DNA of 64,000 bases from Comamonas testosteroni (GCA_008727115.1 CP044131.1:2542001-2606000), one strand, 5' to 3'; counted from the stretch's first letter, positions 1 through 10,225 are shown. Made by a program: numbers and translations. Notes: generated by a model from the letters alone, not told the origin.

Positions 1-22
1 AAAGGCCGCTTTGCAGCGGCCT
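1..22 (-). terminator. Rho-independent terminator at window edge
   Basis: A hairpin with stem GGCCGC/GCGGCC and a T-run on the minus strand lies 25 bases past the stop codon of the chemotaxis receptor at 47-1819. It probably ends that transcript. The T-run leaves the window, so its full length cannot be seen. Confidence 0.7.
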
Positions 23-46
23 CAAACCTCAGCTCACCAGAGACAT

Positions 47-1819
47 TCAGAAAGTTTCCCAGTCATCCTCGTTCACGGTGCTCTTGCGTGTGTTACGAGT
101 GTTGTGCATGGCAGCGGAGTCTGCGCTGACGCTTCCCATCAGCGACTGAGGAGCCGCCTGCACCGCAGCAGGCCTGGCAATCGATCGACGAGCCGCCGGT
201 GCCCGCAAGGGCTGGGAAGGCATGGCCACAGAGGCCGGTGCTTGGCTGGCCACTCGGGCAGCCTGATCATGCTGCGCGCTTGCAGGCAACTGGAACACGG
301 CCACTGCCTGCACCAGATCCTGCGCCTGCTTACGCAGAGCGCCAGCAGCCGCAGCGCTTTCTTCGACCAGCGCCGCATTTTGCTGGGTGGTCTGATCCAT
401 TTGCGTCACCGCCTCGCCCACCTGGGCCACACCCTGGCTTTGCTCCTGGCTGGCCGCACTGATTTCGGCCATCAAGTCCGTCACGCGGCGAATCGCAGAA
501 ACGATGTCCGTCATCGTGGCACCGGCCTTGTCCACCAGTTGCGTGCCCTGCTCCACACGCTCGACGCTGGTCGTGATCAGCGCCTTGATTTCCTTGGCCG
601 CCTCAGCGCTGCGCTGGGCCAGCGTGCGCACCTCGCCTGCCACCACGGCAAAGCCACGGCCCTGCTCACCAGCGCGGGCAGCCTCGACAGCCGCGTTCAG
701 CGCCAAAATATTGGTCTGGAAGGCAATGGAGTCGATGACCGAGATGATGTCGGCAATCTGGTGGCTGCTGTTGTTGATGCCCTTCATGGTCTCCACCACT
801 TCGGCCACCACGGCTCCGCCCTGCGCCGCCACTTGCGAGGCATTCACGGCCATCTGATTGGCGGCACGGGCGTTGTCTGCATTCTGGCGCACGGTAGAGC
901 CCAGCTGCTCCATGGAGGCGGCGGTTTCCTCGAGTGCGCTGGCCTGCTCTTCCGTTCGACTGGAGAGATCTGCATTGCCAGAAGCAATTTGCGAGCTGGC
1001 AGAGGCCACGCCTTCTGCATTCTGGCGCACGGTGCGAACCGTCTGCACCAGACTGCCTTGCATACGCTCCAGAGCATTGAGCAGTTGCCCGGTTTCGTCT
1101 TGACGCTCCACATGGATGACGCCACTCAGATCACCATTGGCCACCCGATCTGCGGCCTGTACGGCCTGCTGCAGCGGGGCACGGATGGAGCGCACCAGCC
1201 ACAGCCCCGCCATTACCGCGATCAGCACGGCAATCACCGCACCTGCCACCAGCAAAGTGATAGCGCGCTTGTAGGCGGCAGCGGCAGCCTGAGTCTCGGC
1301 CTTGGCAGCGTCGCTGTTGTACTTGATCAGCTTTTGCAAAGTGGCTGAAGAGGTGTTGTAGAGCTTGAGCGATTCGGCCCCCAGCAACTCCTTGGCCTTG
1401 TCTTTATCACCGCTGCGGGAAGCTTCGAACAATTGCTTGTTCAGAACCACATAACGATCACGCTCGCTTAAAAACTGTGTGTAGATCTGGCGCTCCTGCT
1501 CGCTGAGGATCAAAGGCTCGTAAATATTTTTTTCTTCGCCCAGGCGATGCTGCAGTTGCTCGAATTGCTTTTCGACATCGGCGATATACGCCGGCTCACT
1601 GTTGTTGACATGGCGCAGCTCCAGCAAGCGCGCACGCACCAAGTCCGTATTCAGGGTGTTGATGACTTCAACGCTGGGCAAAGCCTTTTCCGTAATCACT
1701 TCGGAGCTGCTCTGCATGGCTCGAAACTGCATCAAGGCCATGGCCACCATCGCCAGCAACAGCACGACCAGAACACCAAAGGTGCCAAGAATGCGCGTCG
1801 AAATTTTGATGTTCTTCAT
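47..1819 (-). CDS. Methyl-accepting chemotaxis protein (4HB sensor type)
   Basis: A 590-residue inner-membrane chemoreceptor that senses a periplasmic ligand and controls CheA through CheW. There is a first membrane helix at about residues 10-32, a periplasmic four-helix-type sensor to about 188, a second helix at about 189-212, a HAMP domain to about 265 and a long cytoplasmic coiled coil. The signalling hairpin reads [20 protein letters not shown], the usual MCP tip. The C-terminus DDWETF resembles the NWETF tether that binds CheR/CheB in enterobacterial receptors. The ligand cannot be told. A paralogue with a near-identical signalling domain lies just upstream (2249-4006) but has its own terminator, so the two are separate transcripts. 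The ATG start (MKNIKIST) gives a normal N-terminus. Confidence 0.95.
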   Translation of the reverse strand: MKNIKISTRILGTFGVLVVLLLAMVAMALMQFRAMQSSSEVITEKALPSVEVINTLNTDLVRARLLELRHVNNSEPAYIADVEKQFEQLQHRLGEEKNIYEPLILSEQERQIYTQFLSERDRYVVLNKQLFEASRSGDKDKAKELLGAESLKLYNTSSATLQKLIKYNSDAAKAETQAAAAAYKRAITLLVAGAVIAVLIAVMAGLWLVRSIRAPLQQAVQAADRVANGDLSGVIHVERQDETGQLLNALERMQGSLVQTVRTVRQNAEGVASASSQIASGNADLSSRTEEQASALEETAASMEQLGSTVRQNADNARAANQMAVNASQVAAQGGAVVAEVVETMKGINNSSHQIADIISVIDSIAFQTNILALNAAVEAARAGEQGRGFAVVAGEVRTLAQRSAEAAKEIKALITTSVERVEQGTQLVDKAGATMTDIVSAIRRVTDLMAEISAASQEQSQGVAQVGEAVTQMDQTTQQNAALVEESAAAAGALRKQAQDLVQAVAVFQLPASAQHDQAARVASQAPASVAMPSQPLRAPAARRSIARPAAVQAAPQSLMGSVSADSAAMHNTRNTRKSTVNEDDWETF

Positions 1820-2163
1820 AGATTGCTCAGCCCTTTTCTATCAGCTTTGCTGCCAACATTTCTTTTCCAGTTCCCGATGAATCACTTTCTTCACCGCGCC
1901 TGAAACTCACTCAACATCCGTCAAAAAAGGAAACACAAAAAAACAATTTGTTTTTAATTGTTTCCAATTTCATTGCCATTGCATACCAGTGCCGACCTAC
2001 AGATTTGAAAGATATTTCTTACAAAATCATTTCTGTATTCAAGGCATTTCATATGGGTCAGCATGGCATGCCACTCACGCCATTCTCCGCCTTACATTTG
2101 TAAACATTTTTGAAAAGCAGGAGCCAAGCCCTCGTTCTTGACTTTAATCAAGCTCAAAGACAG
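1820..2163. other. Non-coding gap upstream of first chemoreceptor
   Basis: An AT-rich stretch between the two receptor genes. It should contain the minus-strand promoter of the downstream receptor. I looked for a sigma-28 type motif and found no convincing one. An imperfect inverted repeat (GGAAACA near 1930 and TGTTTCC near 1960) is visible but its role is unknown. I see no gene. Confidence 0.4.
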
Positions 2164-2195
2164 AAAAAAACCCGGCCGCTTGTCGCTGCCGGGTT
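2164..2195 (-). terminator. Rho-independent terminator of second chemoreceptor
   Basis: Inverted repeat CCCGGC/GCCGGG at 2171-2193 followed on the minus strand by seven T. It sits 54 bases after the stop of the receptor at 2249-4006 and separates it from the next receptor gene. Confidence 0.9.
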
Positions 2196-2248
2196 CTGCA
2201 TGAGATGCCAGCATGGTGAACCATGCTGATGAGTGCTGAAGCCTGTCT

Positions 2249-4006
2249 TTAGAACTGCTCCCAATCCTGGACATTGGCATTGACCAAGGCCGCCTGAGAA
2301 TGTTTTGGGGCGGATGACACCATTTTTGAAGGATGCACTTGCGCCCTCACTGGACTCTCCCGCACGAGCGCTGTTGCAGCCTTTGCTCCCGAACGCAAAC
2401 CCTCCCGGATCTGGGCAGTCATCATGCCTGACGCTTGCTCTCGGCCATCCAGCTGGAATGTGGCCACGGCCTCCACCAAAGCCTTGGCCTGGCGCTGCAG
2501 CGCGTCCGCCGCTGCGGCACTTTCTTCTACCAGTGCGGCGTTTTGCTGTGTCGTCTGATCCATCTGCGTGATGGCCTCTCCAACCTGGGCCACACCTTGA
2601 CTCTGTTCGCGGCTGGCAGCGCTGATCTCGCCCATGATGTCCGTCACACGACCAATCGCCGTCACGATTTCCGCCATGGTCTCGCCGGCTCTGTCCACCA
2701 GATCAGAGCCTTGACCCACACGCTCCACGCTGGCGTTGATCAGTTGCTTGATTTCCTTGGCCGCCTCGGCACTGCGCTGCGCCAGGGTCCGCACCTCTCC
2801 TGCCACCACGGCAAAGCCACGCCCTTGCTCACCGGCTCGTGCGGCCTCCACGGCGGCGTTCAACGCCAGGATATTGGTCTGAAAAGCGATGGAATCAATC
2901 ACACCAATGATGTCGGCAATCTGGCGACTGCTGTCGTTGATGCCTTTCATGGTGTCCACCACCTGGGCCACCACGGCACCACCTCGGCCTGCAACGTCCG
3001 ATGCATTCCTGGCCATTTGATTGGCCGTCTGCGCGTTGTCTGCGTTCTGACGCACGGTAGAGCCCAGTTGCTCCATGGAGGCCGCCGTTTCCTCCAAGGC
3101 ACTGGCCTGGCTTTCGGTGCGCGATGACAGGTCTGCATTGCCCTGTGCAGTTTCGCTTGCTGCCAGAGCCACGCCGTGGGCATTGCCGCGCACATCTCGC
3201 ACCACATCGGACAGCTGCCTACGCATGTCTTCGAGGGCATTCAGCAGCATGCCCATCTCATCGCGGCGCGTATTGCGCACCGGCACTCCCAGCTTGCCCG
3301 CCGCCACGGCTTGCGCCAAGGCCACTGCCTGCTCCACCGGGCCGGTGATGGCTCGCGTCATGGCAATCAGTACCACCAGCGCCAGCGTCCCCAGCAGCCA
3401 GTACCGCGCTAGGGAGAAGCTGGATTGCTCGGCCTGCTGCGCCAGAGCAGCACTCTCCAGCTGCAGCTGCATGAGCTTGCCAGTGCTTTCCGCCAGCTGG
3501 CCAAAAGCCTGCTCGGACTGCCCGGCAAAGAGCAGCCCCAGCTCATCCACCATGGCTGCCTGGCTTTCCACGCTGCTGTAGTCGCCATCCCGGGCCTGCG
3601 CCAGCAGTTGCTGATGCAGCTTCAGAAACTGGGCCTTGTTCAGCAGGTAGCTGTCGAACGCCTGCCTGAGCGCGCCACCTGCGAGCAAGCCTTCAATCAC
3701 TTTTTCCTGCTCGGCAATGGTTTTGAGCCGCTCCTGTATCTGCTGCTCGTAGCCCTCCAGCTCCGTCAAGGTGCGGGCTGTTGCAACCCCGGCCTCATGG
3801 CGTCTCAGCCGGTTGTACTCGGAACGCATGGAGGCAGCGTTATAGACGCTGGGCAGCACCACTTCCGAGACCTCGCGCCCCGCCGCGTGGATATTGGACA
3901 GCTGCAGCCAGGCCACCAGACCCAGAAGCGCCGAGAAAAATACCAGCGCCGTAAAGCTGGCCCCCAGCTTGATACCCACGCGCCAGTCCGAAAATTTCCA
4001 ACTCAT
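2249..4006 (-). CDS. Methyl-accepting chemotaxis protein, paralogue
   Basis: A 585-residue receptor with the same plan as its neighbour: membrane helix at about 15-35, periplasmic sensor to about 190, second helix at about 195-215, HAMP, then the methyl-accepting coiled coil with tip [20 protein letters not shown]. The C-terminus is VQDWEQF, again a W-E-x-F type end like the CheR-binding pentapeptide. The signalling halves of the two receptors are almost identical while the periplasmic halves differ, which fits duplication followed by change in ligand. Terminators on both sides make it a single-gene transcript. Confidence 0.95.
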   Translation of the reverse strand: MSWKFSDWRVGIKLGASFTALVFFSALLGLVAWLQLSNIHAAGREVSEVVLPSVYNAASMRSEYNRLRRHEAGVATARTLTELEGYEQQIQERLKTIAEQEKVIEGLLAGGALRQAFDSYLLNKAQFLKLHQQLLAQARDGDYSSVESQAAMVDELGLLFAGQSEQAFGQLAESTGKLMQLQLESAALAQQAEQSSFSLARYWLLGTLALVVLIAMTRAITGPVEQAVALAQAVAAGKLGVPVRNTRRDEMGMLLNALEDMRRQLSDVVRDVRGNAHGVALAASETAQGNADLSSRTESQASALEETAASMEQLGSTVRQNADNAQTANQMARNASDVAGRGGAVVAQVVDTMKGINDSSRQIADIIGVIDSIAFQTNILALNAAVEAARAGEQGRGFAVVAGEVRTLAQRSAEAAKEIKQLINASVERVGQGSDLVDRAGETMAEIVTAIGRVTDIMGEISAASREQSQGVAQVGEAITQMDQTTQQNAALVEESAAAADALQRQAKALVEAVATFQLDGREQASGMMTAQIREGLRSGAKAATALVRESPVRAQVHPSKMVSSAPKHSQAALVNANVQDWEQF

Positions 4007-4038
4007 GCGTTCCCCTGATATTGACTGCCTCAGACCAT

Positions 4039-4074
4039 AAAAAAGCGCATCTGACTGACAGCCAGATGCGCTTT
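4039..4074 (-). terminator. Rho-independent terminator of ppa
   Basis: A 12-bp inverted repeat (AAAGCGCATCTG/CAGATGCGCTTT) with a run of A on the plus strand, which is T on the minus-strand transcript. It lies about 70 bases downstream of the ppa stop. Confidence 0.9.
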
Positions 4075-4142
4075 AAATTGTATAGAGGCCAGGGGCAAAG
4101 CGCCCCTGCCAATAAAGGTTAGAGAGCCCTGATCAGGCCGAC

Positions 4143-4670
4143 TCAGCCCTTGTAGTTGGCAATGCCATCCACGATTTCCTTGTGCGCTTCGTCCACGCCC
4201 TTCCAGCCCAGAACCTTGACCCACTTGCCCTTTTCCAGATCCTTGTAGTGCTCGAAGAAGTGAGCAATCTGCTGCAGGGTCAGGTCATGGATGTCGCTGA
4301 GGTGGTTGATCTTTTCGTAGGAAGGCAGCAGCTTCTGTGTAGGCACAGCCAGCACCTTGCCGTCCACGCCGCCTTCGTCTTCCATCTGCAAGATGCCGAT
4401 GGCGCGGCAAGGCACGACCACGCCTGCGGGCAGTGGGAAGGGAGTCATCACCAGCACGTCCACGGGGTCGCCGTCACCTGCCAGTGTCTTGGGCACATAG
4501 CCGTAGTTCACGGGGTAGTGCATGGCGGTGCCCATGAAACGGTCCACGAACAGGCAACCGGTTTCCTTGTCCACTTCATACTTCACAGGAGCGGAGTTGG
4601 CCGAGATTTCGATGACGACGTTGAAGACTTCAGGCGTCTTGGAGCCGGGGGTCACATTGTTCAGAGACAT
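4143..4670 (-). CDS. ppa: Inorganic pyrophosphatase
   Basis: A 175-residue soluble family I pyrophosphatase. It hydrolyses pyrophosphate to phosphate with Mg2+ and pulls biosynthetic reactions forward. The family signature DGDPVDVLV supplies the metal-binding aspartates, and the substrate-site residues of YPVNYGYVPKT are present. The open frame runs 63 codons further upstream, but that part is not protein-like. I use the ATG at 4670 (MSLNNVTPG), which gives the usual bacterial length. No strong ribosome binding site is visible. It has its own terminator. Confidence 0.95.
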   Translation of the reverse strand: MSLNNVTPGSKTPEVFNVVIEISANSAPVKYEVDKETGCLFVDRFMGTAMHYPVNYGYVPKTLAGDGDPVDVLVMTPFPLPAGVVVPCRAIGILQMEDEGGVDGKVLAVPTQKLLPSYEKINHLSDIHDLTLQQIAHFFEHYKDLEKGKWVKVLGWKGVDEAHKEIVDGIANYKG

Positions 4671-4898
4671 GATGATTGGAAAAGGTAATAACAAAAAGCC
4701 CCGCCAAGGCTGATAAGGCACCAGCGTCTGCGGGTCACCCGGCGATTTTAGGCGCATGACCCTAACGCTGGCATTACATGTTTGAAAGATGCGCCTGCAG
4801 CCCACGTCTGCACACTGGCATGCCCCAAGAAATTTTGAGCGAAATATGCTCCAACCCATTACCCATCAATCGCAACAAGCTCATTAAAAAGGAGCAAT

Positions 4899-5423
4899 TC
4901 AGATATTCATAGCCCTGCGACGCCGCACCTGGCCACTGCGCTGCTCCATCGCTGCCTGAACCTCTCGTCGCAGGCCCAGCACAAATCCCAGCTCCGCCAC
5001 CACGAACAGTGGCCCTATGAGCAAACCCATGACATCGTCCATAAAGGCGGGCTTTCGACCCTCCCAGTAGTGGCCGATAAACTGAATCAACCAGCCCGAA
5101 GCAAACAGGCCCAGCCCCCAGATCAGCCAGACCCCCATGGGCTGCGCCGCAATCTGCGCAGCCAGCACCAGCATGGCCACCAGCAGCGCAGTCATGAACA
5201 GACCATAGCGTGCATCCAGCCTCCAGTAATACACCGCAGCTGCAGCCGAGGCCAGCAAGGCTGGCGAAACAGGAATGCCCGCCGCCTCACCCCAATGCAC
5301 TCTAGCCAGCAAGATAAGCACCGCCAGCATGATCATGGGCACCCCCACATAGTGCGTGCAGATATTGCGTGGGTCGCGGTGGTAATCCGCATAGTTGGAC
5401 AGTTGATCGACTAGGGTTTTCAT
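4899..5423 (-). CDS. Mpo1-like (DUF962) membrane protein
   Basis: 174 residues with four to five hydrophobic segments. The DUF962 (YGL010w/Mpo1) family is recognised from DPRNICTHYVGVP near the N-terminus and QFIGHYWEGRKPAF near residue 115; their histidines are the proposed Fe(II) ligands. Yeast Mpo1 is a dioxygenase in alpha-oxidation of 2-hydroxy fatty acids; the bacterial role is unproved. It was originally divergent from the Crp/Fnr-type gene that the IS30 element at 5504 now interrupts, with only about 60 bp between the two starts. Confidence 0.85.
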   Translation of the reverse strand: MKTLVDQLSNYADYHRDPRNICTHYVGVPMIMLAVLILLARVHWGEAAGIPVSPALLASAAAAVYYWRLDARYGLFMTALLVAMLVLAAQIAAQPMGVWLIWGLGLFASGWLIQFIGHYWEGRKPAFMDDVMGLLIGPLFVVAELGFVLGLRREVQAAMEQRSGQVRRRRAMNI

Positions 5424-5503
5424 CGCTGCAGCTCCTGCTCACTTGTCTGAGCATGGTGGTGCAGCCCCAACCTTGCCGTCTGTCATGCCACCGACACAAG
5501 CCC

Positions 5504-5530
5504 GGCGGATTCAAATGTGAAGTGCAACAC
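5504..5530 (+). repeat. IS30 left terminal inverted repeat
   Basis: 27 bp beginning GGCGGATTCAAATGTGAAGT; it is the exact reverse complement of 6599-6625. The complementarity stops at 5503/6626, which fixes the element's ends. Confidence 0.95.
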
Positions 5531-5538
5531 CCTTGAAT

Positions 5539-6576
5539 TCAATGGATGAGGGTGGAGTGCTGGGGAGAGTTGATCAGTAGCTCTCGATAAACCGACAGCG
5601 GTGATCGTACCCCAAGGCCCTTGCGAGGGCGGTTGTTGATTTCATCAGCAATCGCATCGAGTTGCTCTTGGCTGTAGATGCTCAGATCCATGCCTTTGGG
5701 CAGGTACTGGCGCACCAAGCCATTCATGTTCTCGTTGGAGCCACGCTGCCACGGGCTGTGTGGGTCACAGAAGTACACCGCCACGCCCGTGTTGGCGGTC
5801 AATTGCTTGTGTAGCGCCATCTCCTTGCCCTGGTCGTACGTCATGCTTTGGCGCATGGGCTGCGCAATGCCCAGCAGCTTATCTGTAAAGGCTTGCATGA
5901 CATTGGCTGCACTGGCTGGTTTGAACGCAGGCAACTTGACCAGCATGAGCAGTCGGCTGGTGCGCTCGACCAAGGTGCCTACGGCACTTGCATTGCCAGC
6001 ACCCTTGATGAGGTCACCTTCCCAATGCCCTGGGAACTGCCGATCCTCAACTTCAGGCGGACGTACGTGGATGCTGAGCATGTCTGGGATCTGTCCACGA
6101 CGATCCTGTCCTTTGCTACGGGGCAGCCGTTTGTTGTGAGCATGGCGCAAAGTGGCAATCAATTCCTTGCGCAACTCACCCACGGGCTGGGCATAGATGC
6201 AGTTGTAGATGGTTTCGTGCGACACGCGTAGCTCATGGCCTTTGGGGTACAGGCGTGCAAGTGTCAGCGCAATTTGCTCTGGTGACCAACGCAAACGCAA
6301 GAAATGCAATACCAAGAACCACAAGATCCCTTGTGAATGAAGCTTGGGATCAGATCTTGTGCTGCGTCTTCTGTAAAGCCACTGCTGTTGCGCTTGCCTG
6401 CTGGCATATCCATCGCTGGATACTGAGTTGCGAGCAATCTCACGGCTGACGGTGCTGGCACTGCGCCCTAGCAAACGCGCAATGCTGCGTACGCTATGAC
6501 GCTGCAGCAGCAAACTGGCTATGGTGACTCTGTCTTCTGGTTGAAGTTGGCGATAGGACGAACGACTTGCTGACAT
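5539..6576 (-). CDS. IS30-family transposase
   Basis: A 345-residue DDE transposase. The N-terminal helix-turn-helix region (LLQRHSVRSIARLLGRSAST) binds the terminal repeats. The catalytic triad is visible as HWEGDLIKG (first Asp), TYDQGKEMA (second Asp) and SNENMNGLVRQYLPKG (Glu). The length is normal for IS30 and there is no frameshift. It reads away from the interrupted Crp-type gene. Confidence 0.95.
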   Translation of the reverse strand: MSASRSSYRQLQPEDRVTIASLLLQRHSVRSIARLLGRSASTVSREIARNSVSSDGYASRQAQQQWLYRRRSTRSDPKLHSQGILWFLVLHFLRLRWSPEQIALTLARLYPKGHELRVSHETIYNCIYAQPVGELRKELIATLRHAHNKRLPRSKGQDRRGQIPDMLSIHVRPPEVEDRQFPGHWEGDLIKGAGNASAVGTLVERTSRLLMLVKLPAFKPASAANVMQAFTDKLLGIAQPMRQSMTYDQGKEMALHKQLTANTGVAVYFCDPHSPWQRGSNENMNGLVRQYLPKGMDLSIYSQEQLDAIADEINNRPRKGLGVRSPLSVYRELLINSPQHSTLIH

Positions 6577-6598
6577 CTGCTGACCTTAACGGTTGCAG

Positions 6599-6625
6599 GT
6601 GTTGCACTTCACATTTGAATCCGCC
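6599..6625 (-). repeat. IS30 right terminal inverted repeat
   Basis: A 27-bp copy of the left end in inverse orientation (GTGTTGCACTTCACATTTGA and onward). Immediately after it come the codons of the interrupted Crp/Fnr-type gene. Confidence 0.95.
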
Positions 6626-6711
6626 CCCCCATTTCCTCAGTTCCGCCTGCACTGGCTCACGCGCCACAGCCGCGCAATCGCAGCCAGTTCGAGCGTGTCA
6701 GCACCAGTGAG

Positions 6712-7422
6712 TTGTGGGCCATTGTTCAGGCAGGCCGCTGGTTTCGCCTCCTGCCCACAGAAATGTCGGCCCACATGCAGCTTGTCGCGCAGCCCCGCTT
6801 GCTCGCTCCCGGCGAATGGCTTTTCCGTCGTGGCGACGCTCCTTGCAGCCTGTATGCCGTAGCCAGAGGCTCGCTGTGCATCTCGGGCACCGCGGCGCTG
6901 CAGGAAAATACGCGCACCGCCTTGCTGACCTTGATCGAGCCTCCAAGCTGGCTGGGCGAGATTGCCCTTTTCGATGACGAGCCTCGCACCCATGACGCCT
7001 ACGCCAACACGGCCTGTGCCTTGCTTCATATCCCCATCGCCCCGCTGCGGCAATGGCTGCAGGACCACCCGCAGCACTGGTACTACATGGCCCTGCTGCT
7101 GACCCACAAACTGCGCGCCAGCTTGATTGCGCTGGAGGAACAGACCGTGCTGCCCGCACCCCAGCGTGTGATGTGCCGCCTGGTGCAAATGGCCATGGGT
7201 CACGAGCAATGGGCAGACCGCATGCGCTCCCACCGCGAGCTGTCGGTGTCTCAAGAGCAGATTGCACGCATGCTGGGCTTGTCGCGCCAGACCACCAATC
7301 AGATTCTGCAAGAGCTGCAACAGGCCGGCTGGCTGCAACTGCGCCGAGGCAAGCTGGAAGTACTCGATCTGCCAGCGCTCAAGGCCGCGGCCCTGACAGG
7401 ACAGATACGCTCCGGCGCGTGA
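6712..7422 (+). CDS. Crp/Fnr-family regulator, 5' end split by IS30
   Basis: Encodes a cyclic-nucleotide-binding-like sensor domain (about residues 15-125 of this piece, including LAPGEWLFRRGD) and a C-terminal Crp-type helix-turn-helix (LSVSQEQIARMLGLSRQTTN). No FNR-type cysteine cluster or clear cAMP-site Arg-Ser pair is seen, so the signal is unknown. The frame is open back to the IS end at 6626. Joining 5485-5503 to 6629 (removing the IS30 and a 3-bp duplication) gives an uninterrupted frame of about 270 residues beginning MPPTQAPIS. The 6712 TTG is only the first usable start inside the remaining part. The gene may still be translated, but it has lost its own start and promoter. Confidence 0.8.
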   Translation: MWAIVQAGRWFRLLPTEMSAHMQLVAQPRLLAPGEWLFRRGDAPCSLYAVARGSLCISGTAALQENTRTALLTLIEPPSWLGEIALFDDEPRTHDAYANTACALLHIPIAPLRQWLQDHPQHWYYMALLLTHKLRASLIALEEQTVLPAPQRVMCRLVQMAMGHEQWADRMRSHRELSVSQEQIARMLGLSRQTTNQILQELQQAGWLQLRRGKLEVLDLPALKAAALTGQIRSGA

Positions 7423-7626
7423 TGCGCCTTCTCCCATCAAGGCACAGCGCTTCGCTTTGACCGGACGGCTCCATAGCCCTGTCCACTTCTTGCTGGACAA
7501 GGCTTGTATCTCTTTGATAATCAAGACGGGCGCCGCCACTCGGAGCGCCGCTTCACCAACCATTTCGGACGGCACTGCCACGCCTTGGCACACCATTGCC
7601 GCAGTCCATAAAACAATAGATACCCC

Positions 7627-8208
7627 ATGCCCCTGCCGCCCAGTGCCAGCCGCACGCCTGTTCCCATCCACATGCGCGATGTCAAATACCGAGGCTATGC
7701 CCGTGAAGATGGCATGTGGGATGTAGAGGCCGAGCTGATCGACCAGAAAACCTATGACATCGAGCTGCACGGGCATCGCCAGGTGCCTGCCGGCAAGCCG
7801 ATTCACCATATGTGGATTCGCCTGACCATCGACGCCGACATGGTGGTGCATGGCATCGAGGCCGCCATGGACGACCACCCGCTGGGCCATTGCCCCGAAG
7901 CCACGAAATCCATGCAGAAAATGCTGGGCTGCTGCATTGCCCGTGGCTGGCGCCGTGCCATCGCCGACAACCTCGGCGGCGTGGTCGGCTGCACCCATCT
8001 GCGCGAGCTGCTGTTCAACATGGCTACCCCCGCCTTTCACACCGTGCTCAACCAGTTCGATACCGATGACTCAGGCCAACCTCCCCGCCATCTGGGCCAG
8101 TGCCTGGGCTGGGACTTCAACGGCCCCGGCGTTGCCGAGTTCTACCCCGAGTTCAAGGGCTGGAAGCCCTCGGCCTCGCAAACACCAACGCCCACAAAAA
8201 GCGCTTGA
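7627..8208 (+). CDS. DUF2889 family protein
   Basis: A 193-residue soluble protein of the DUF2889 family, recognised from [20 protein letters not shown], the conserved D-x-T-Y-D strand and the cysteine-containing [17 protein letters not shown]. The function of the family is not known. Its last codons overlap a degenerate copy of the dispersed repeat found elsewhere in this window. It lies 98 bp upstream of moaA on the same strand, but no link to cofactor synthesis is known. Confidence 0.8.
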   Translation: MPLPPSASRTPVPIHMRDVKYRGYAREDGMWDVEAELIDQKTYDIELHGHRQVPAGKPIHHMWIRLTIDADMVVHGIEAAMDDHPLGHCPEATKSMQKMLGCCIARGWRRAIADNLGGVVGCTHLRELLFNMATPAFHTVLNQFDTDDSGQPPRHLGQCLGWDFNGPGVAEFYPEFKGWKPSASQTPTPTKSA

Positions 8209-8246
8209 ACCCAAAGCTCACAAAGCCGTAAGAGCTATCAAAATTG
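8200..8246 (-). repeat. Dispersed Comamonadaceae-type repeat, degenerate copy
   Basis: On the minus strand this reads ATTTTGATAGCTCTTACGGC followed by a G/T-rich tail that ends in AAGCGC. It shares the TTTTGATAGCT core with the copies at 37667, 49586 and 15793. The 3' half is diverged. Confidence 0.45.
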
Positions 8247-8305
8247 ATGACTTACAACAAGCCCGCTCCGGCTCCGGTCATAGGGCTTGCGGCACAATCG
8301 AGCCC

Positions 8306-9448
8306 ATGGCAGAACGTGTGATTCCCCTGATCGATGAGCGCGCCGCATCCCGTAGCGCAATCGTCCCCAGCGTCCTGCAGGCCCCTAGCGGCTTGCTGCA
8401 GGATCAATGGGGGCGCCCTTTGCGCGACCTGCGCATCAGCGTCACCGATCGCTGCAACTTCCGCTGCAATTACTGCATGCCCAAGGAAGTGTTTGACAAG
8501 AACTACCAATACCTGCCCCACAGCTCGCTGCTGAGCTTCGAGGAGATCACGCGCCTGGCCAAGCTCTTCGTCCAGCATGGCGTGCGCAAGCTGCGTCTGA
8601 CGGGCGGCGAGCCACTGCTGCGCAAGAACATCGAGACGCTGATTGCTCAACTGGCCAAGTTGCGCACTCCCGATGGGCAGCCGCTGGACCTGACACTCAC
8701 CACCAACGCATCGCTGCTGGCACGCAAGGCCCAGGCACTGAAAGACGCGGGCCTGAACCGCGTGACCATCAGCCTGGACGGGCTGGATGACGAGGTCTTT
8801 CGGCAGATGAACGATGTGGACTTTCCCGTCTCCGATGTGCTGACCGGCATTCAGGCGGCGCAATCCGTGGGGCTTTCGCACATCAAGGTCAACATGGTCG
8901 TCAAGCGCGGCACCAATGACGACCAGATCCTGCCCATGGCACGCTACTTCCGCGGCACCGGCATCACACTGCGCTTTATCGAATACATGGATGTAGGCGC
9001 CACCAATGGCTGGCGCATGGACGAGGTGCTCCCGTCAGATGAAGTCATCGCCCGCCTGCGCAGCGAGCTGCCCCTGATCCCGCTTGCCCCCAGCTCCAGA
9101 GGTGAGACCGCAGTGCGCTGGGGCTATGCCGACGCCAGCGGCCAGCATGACCCGCAACTGGGTGAGGTGGGCGTCATCAGCAGCGTGACTCAGGCCTTTT
9201 GCGGCGACTGCAACCGGGCGCGCCTGTCCACCGAGGGCCAGCTCTACCTGTGCCTGTTCGCCAGTCAAGGCTGGGATTTGCGCAGCCTGCTGCGCGGCGG
9301 GGCCAGCGATGCCGAAATTTCTTCTGCCATTGCCCCCATCTGGCAGCAGCGCGACGACCGCTATTCACAGCTGCGCAGCGAACTCCCCCCGGACGCCAGC
9401 CCAGCCCCTCATGGGCGCCGCATCGAGATGAGCTACATCGGTGGCTAA
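8306..9448 (+). CDS. moaA: GTP 3',8-cyclase MoaA
   Basis: A 380-residue radical-SAM enzyme that starts molybdenum-cofactor synthesis by converting GTP to the 3',8-cyclo intermediate later processed by MoaC. The SAM cluster motif CNFRCNYC is near residue 50, [13 protein letters not shown] follows, and the C-terminal second cluster motif [18 protein letters not shown] is complete. The protein ends in GG, as active MoaA does. The frame is open from 7850, but the upstream part overlaps the DUF2889 gene, so I take the ATG at 8306 (MAERVIPL). It is followed at 6 bp by mobA and then moeA, a cofactor operon. Confidence 0.95.
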   Translation: MAERVIPLIDERAASRSAIVPSVLQAPSGLLQDQWGRPLRDLRISVTDRCNFRCNYCMPKEVFDKNYQYLPHSSLLSFEEITRLAKLFVQHGVRKLRLTGGEPLLRKNIETLIAQLAKLRTPDGQPLDLTLTTNASLLARKAQALKDAGLNRVTISLDGLDDEVFRQMNDVDFPVSDVLTGIQAAQSVGLSHIKVNMVVKRGTNDDQILPMARYFRGTGITLRFIEYMDVGATNGWRMDEVLPSDEVIARLRSELPLIPLAPSSRGETAVRWGYADASGQHDPQLGEVGVISSVTQAFCGDCNRARLSTEGQLYLCLFASQGWDLRSLLRGGASDAEISSAIAPIWQQRDDRYSQLRSELPPDASPAPHGRRIEMSYIGG

Positions 9449-9454
9449 TACATT

Positions 9455-10132
9455 GTGGTGAATACCTTGATTTCCCCCGAGCAGATCACCGGCTGCGTGC
9501 TGGCTGGCGGGCGCGGTGCCCGCATGGGTGGCGTAGACAAAGGCCTTCAGCTCTTTCAAGGCCGCCCACTGGCGCTGCATGCCCTGCAGCGCCTGGCACC
9601 CCAGGTCGGCCCCCTGCTCATCAACGCCAACCGCAATGCCGAGCAATATGCGGCACTGGGCCTGCCGCTTTTGGCCAAGGTCTGTCGCGACCCGCTGCCC
9701 GACTACCCCGGGCCTCTGGCCGGCTTCATGGCAGGGCTTGCACATTGCCAGACTGAGTGGCTGCTCTGCATCCCCTGCGACACCCCGCTCTTTCCGCGGG
9801 ATCTGGCAGCGCGCATGCTGGCAGCGCGGGGGCAGGCAGACATCGTCATTGCCCATGGCCTGGACACCGAGCGCGCCGAGCCCGGCCAGCCGCCCGAGTT
9901 GCGCGCCCAGCCCGTGTTTTGCCTGCTGCGCAAGCAGCTTGCCCCCAACCTGGAGCACTTCATCACCAGTGGCGGCCGAAAGATAGATGCCTGGACCCGC
10001 CAGCACCTTTGCGCTGAAGCCGTTTTTGACCGCCCTGGCGATGCTCAGGCATTCAGCAACGCCAACACACTGGGGCAATTGCACGATCTGGAGCAAACTC
10101 TGGAGCTTCCGGCTCCCGACCCACACCCCTGA
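9455..10132 (+). CDS. mobA: Molybdenum cofactor guanylyltransferase MobA
   Basis: 225 residues. Links GMP from GTP to molybdopterin to form the MGD form used by DMSO-reductase-family enzymes. The nucleotide-binding loop is CVLAGGRGARMGGVDKGLQLF at about residues 14-34, and the later DYPGPLAGFMAGL and CDTPLFP motifs match the family. The start is GTG at 9455 or the next GTG at 9458. It sits 6 bp after moaA, so the genes are probably cotranscribed. Confidence 0.93.
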   Translation: MVNTLISPEQITGCVLAGGRGARMGGVDKGLQLFQGRPLALHALQRLAPQVGPLLINANRNAEQYAALGLPLLAKVCRDPLPDYPGPLAGFMAGLAHCQTEWLLCIPCDTPLFPRDLAARMLAARGQADIVIAHGLDTERAEPGQPPELRAQPVFCLLRKQLAPNLEHFITSGGRKIDAWTRQHLCAEAVFDRPGDAQAFSNANTLGQLHDLEQTLELPAPDPHP

Positions 10133-10225
10133 GCCCCATCCACCGGCACCGCAAGCCAGAAGCATGAAGTGCCACACAGCCCCATGGCTGCATCTATGCC
10201 CTGAGGTTTTTTGTTTTTTACTGTT

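Larger units (their letters stand above)
5504..6625 (-). mobile_element. IS30-family insertion sequence
   Basis: A 1,122-bp element with perfect 27-bp terminal inverted repeats (5504-5530 and 6599-6625) around one transposase gene. It is flanked by CCC on each side (5501-5503 and 6626-6628), consistent with the 2-3 bp target duplications known for IS30 elements. The ends and transposase are intact, so it may be active. It sits in the 5' end of a Crp/Fnr-type regulator gene (original ATG probably at 5485). Confidence 0.93.

Noticed and set aside
6637..8040. A 467-codon minus-strand frame opposite the Crp-type and DUF2889 genes
   Set aside because: Shadow of real plus-strand genes; no recognisable domain.
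7850..8305. N-terminal extension of moaA by 152 codons
   Set aside because: The extension overlaps the DUF2889 gene out of frame and is not protein-like; MoaA begins normally at 8306.
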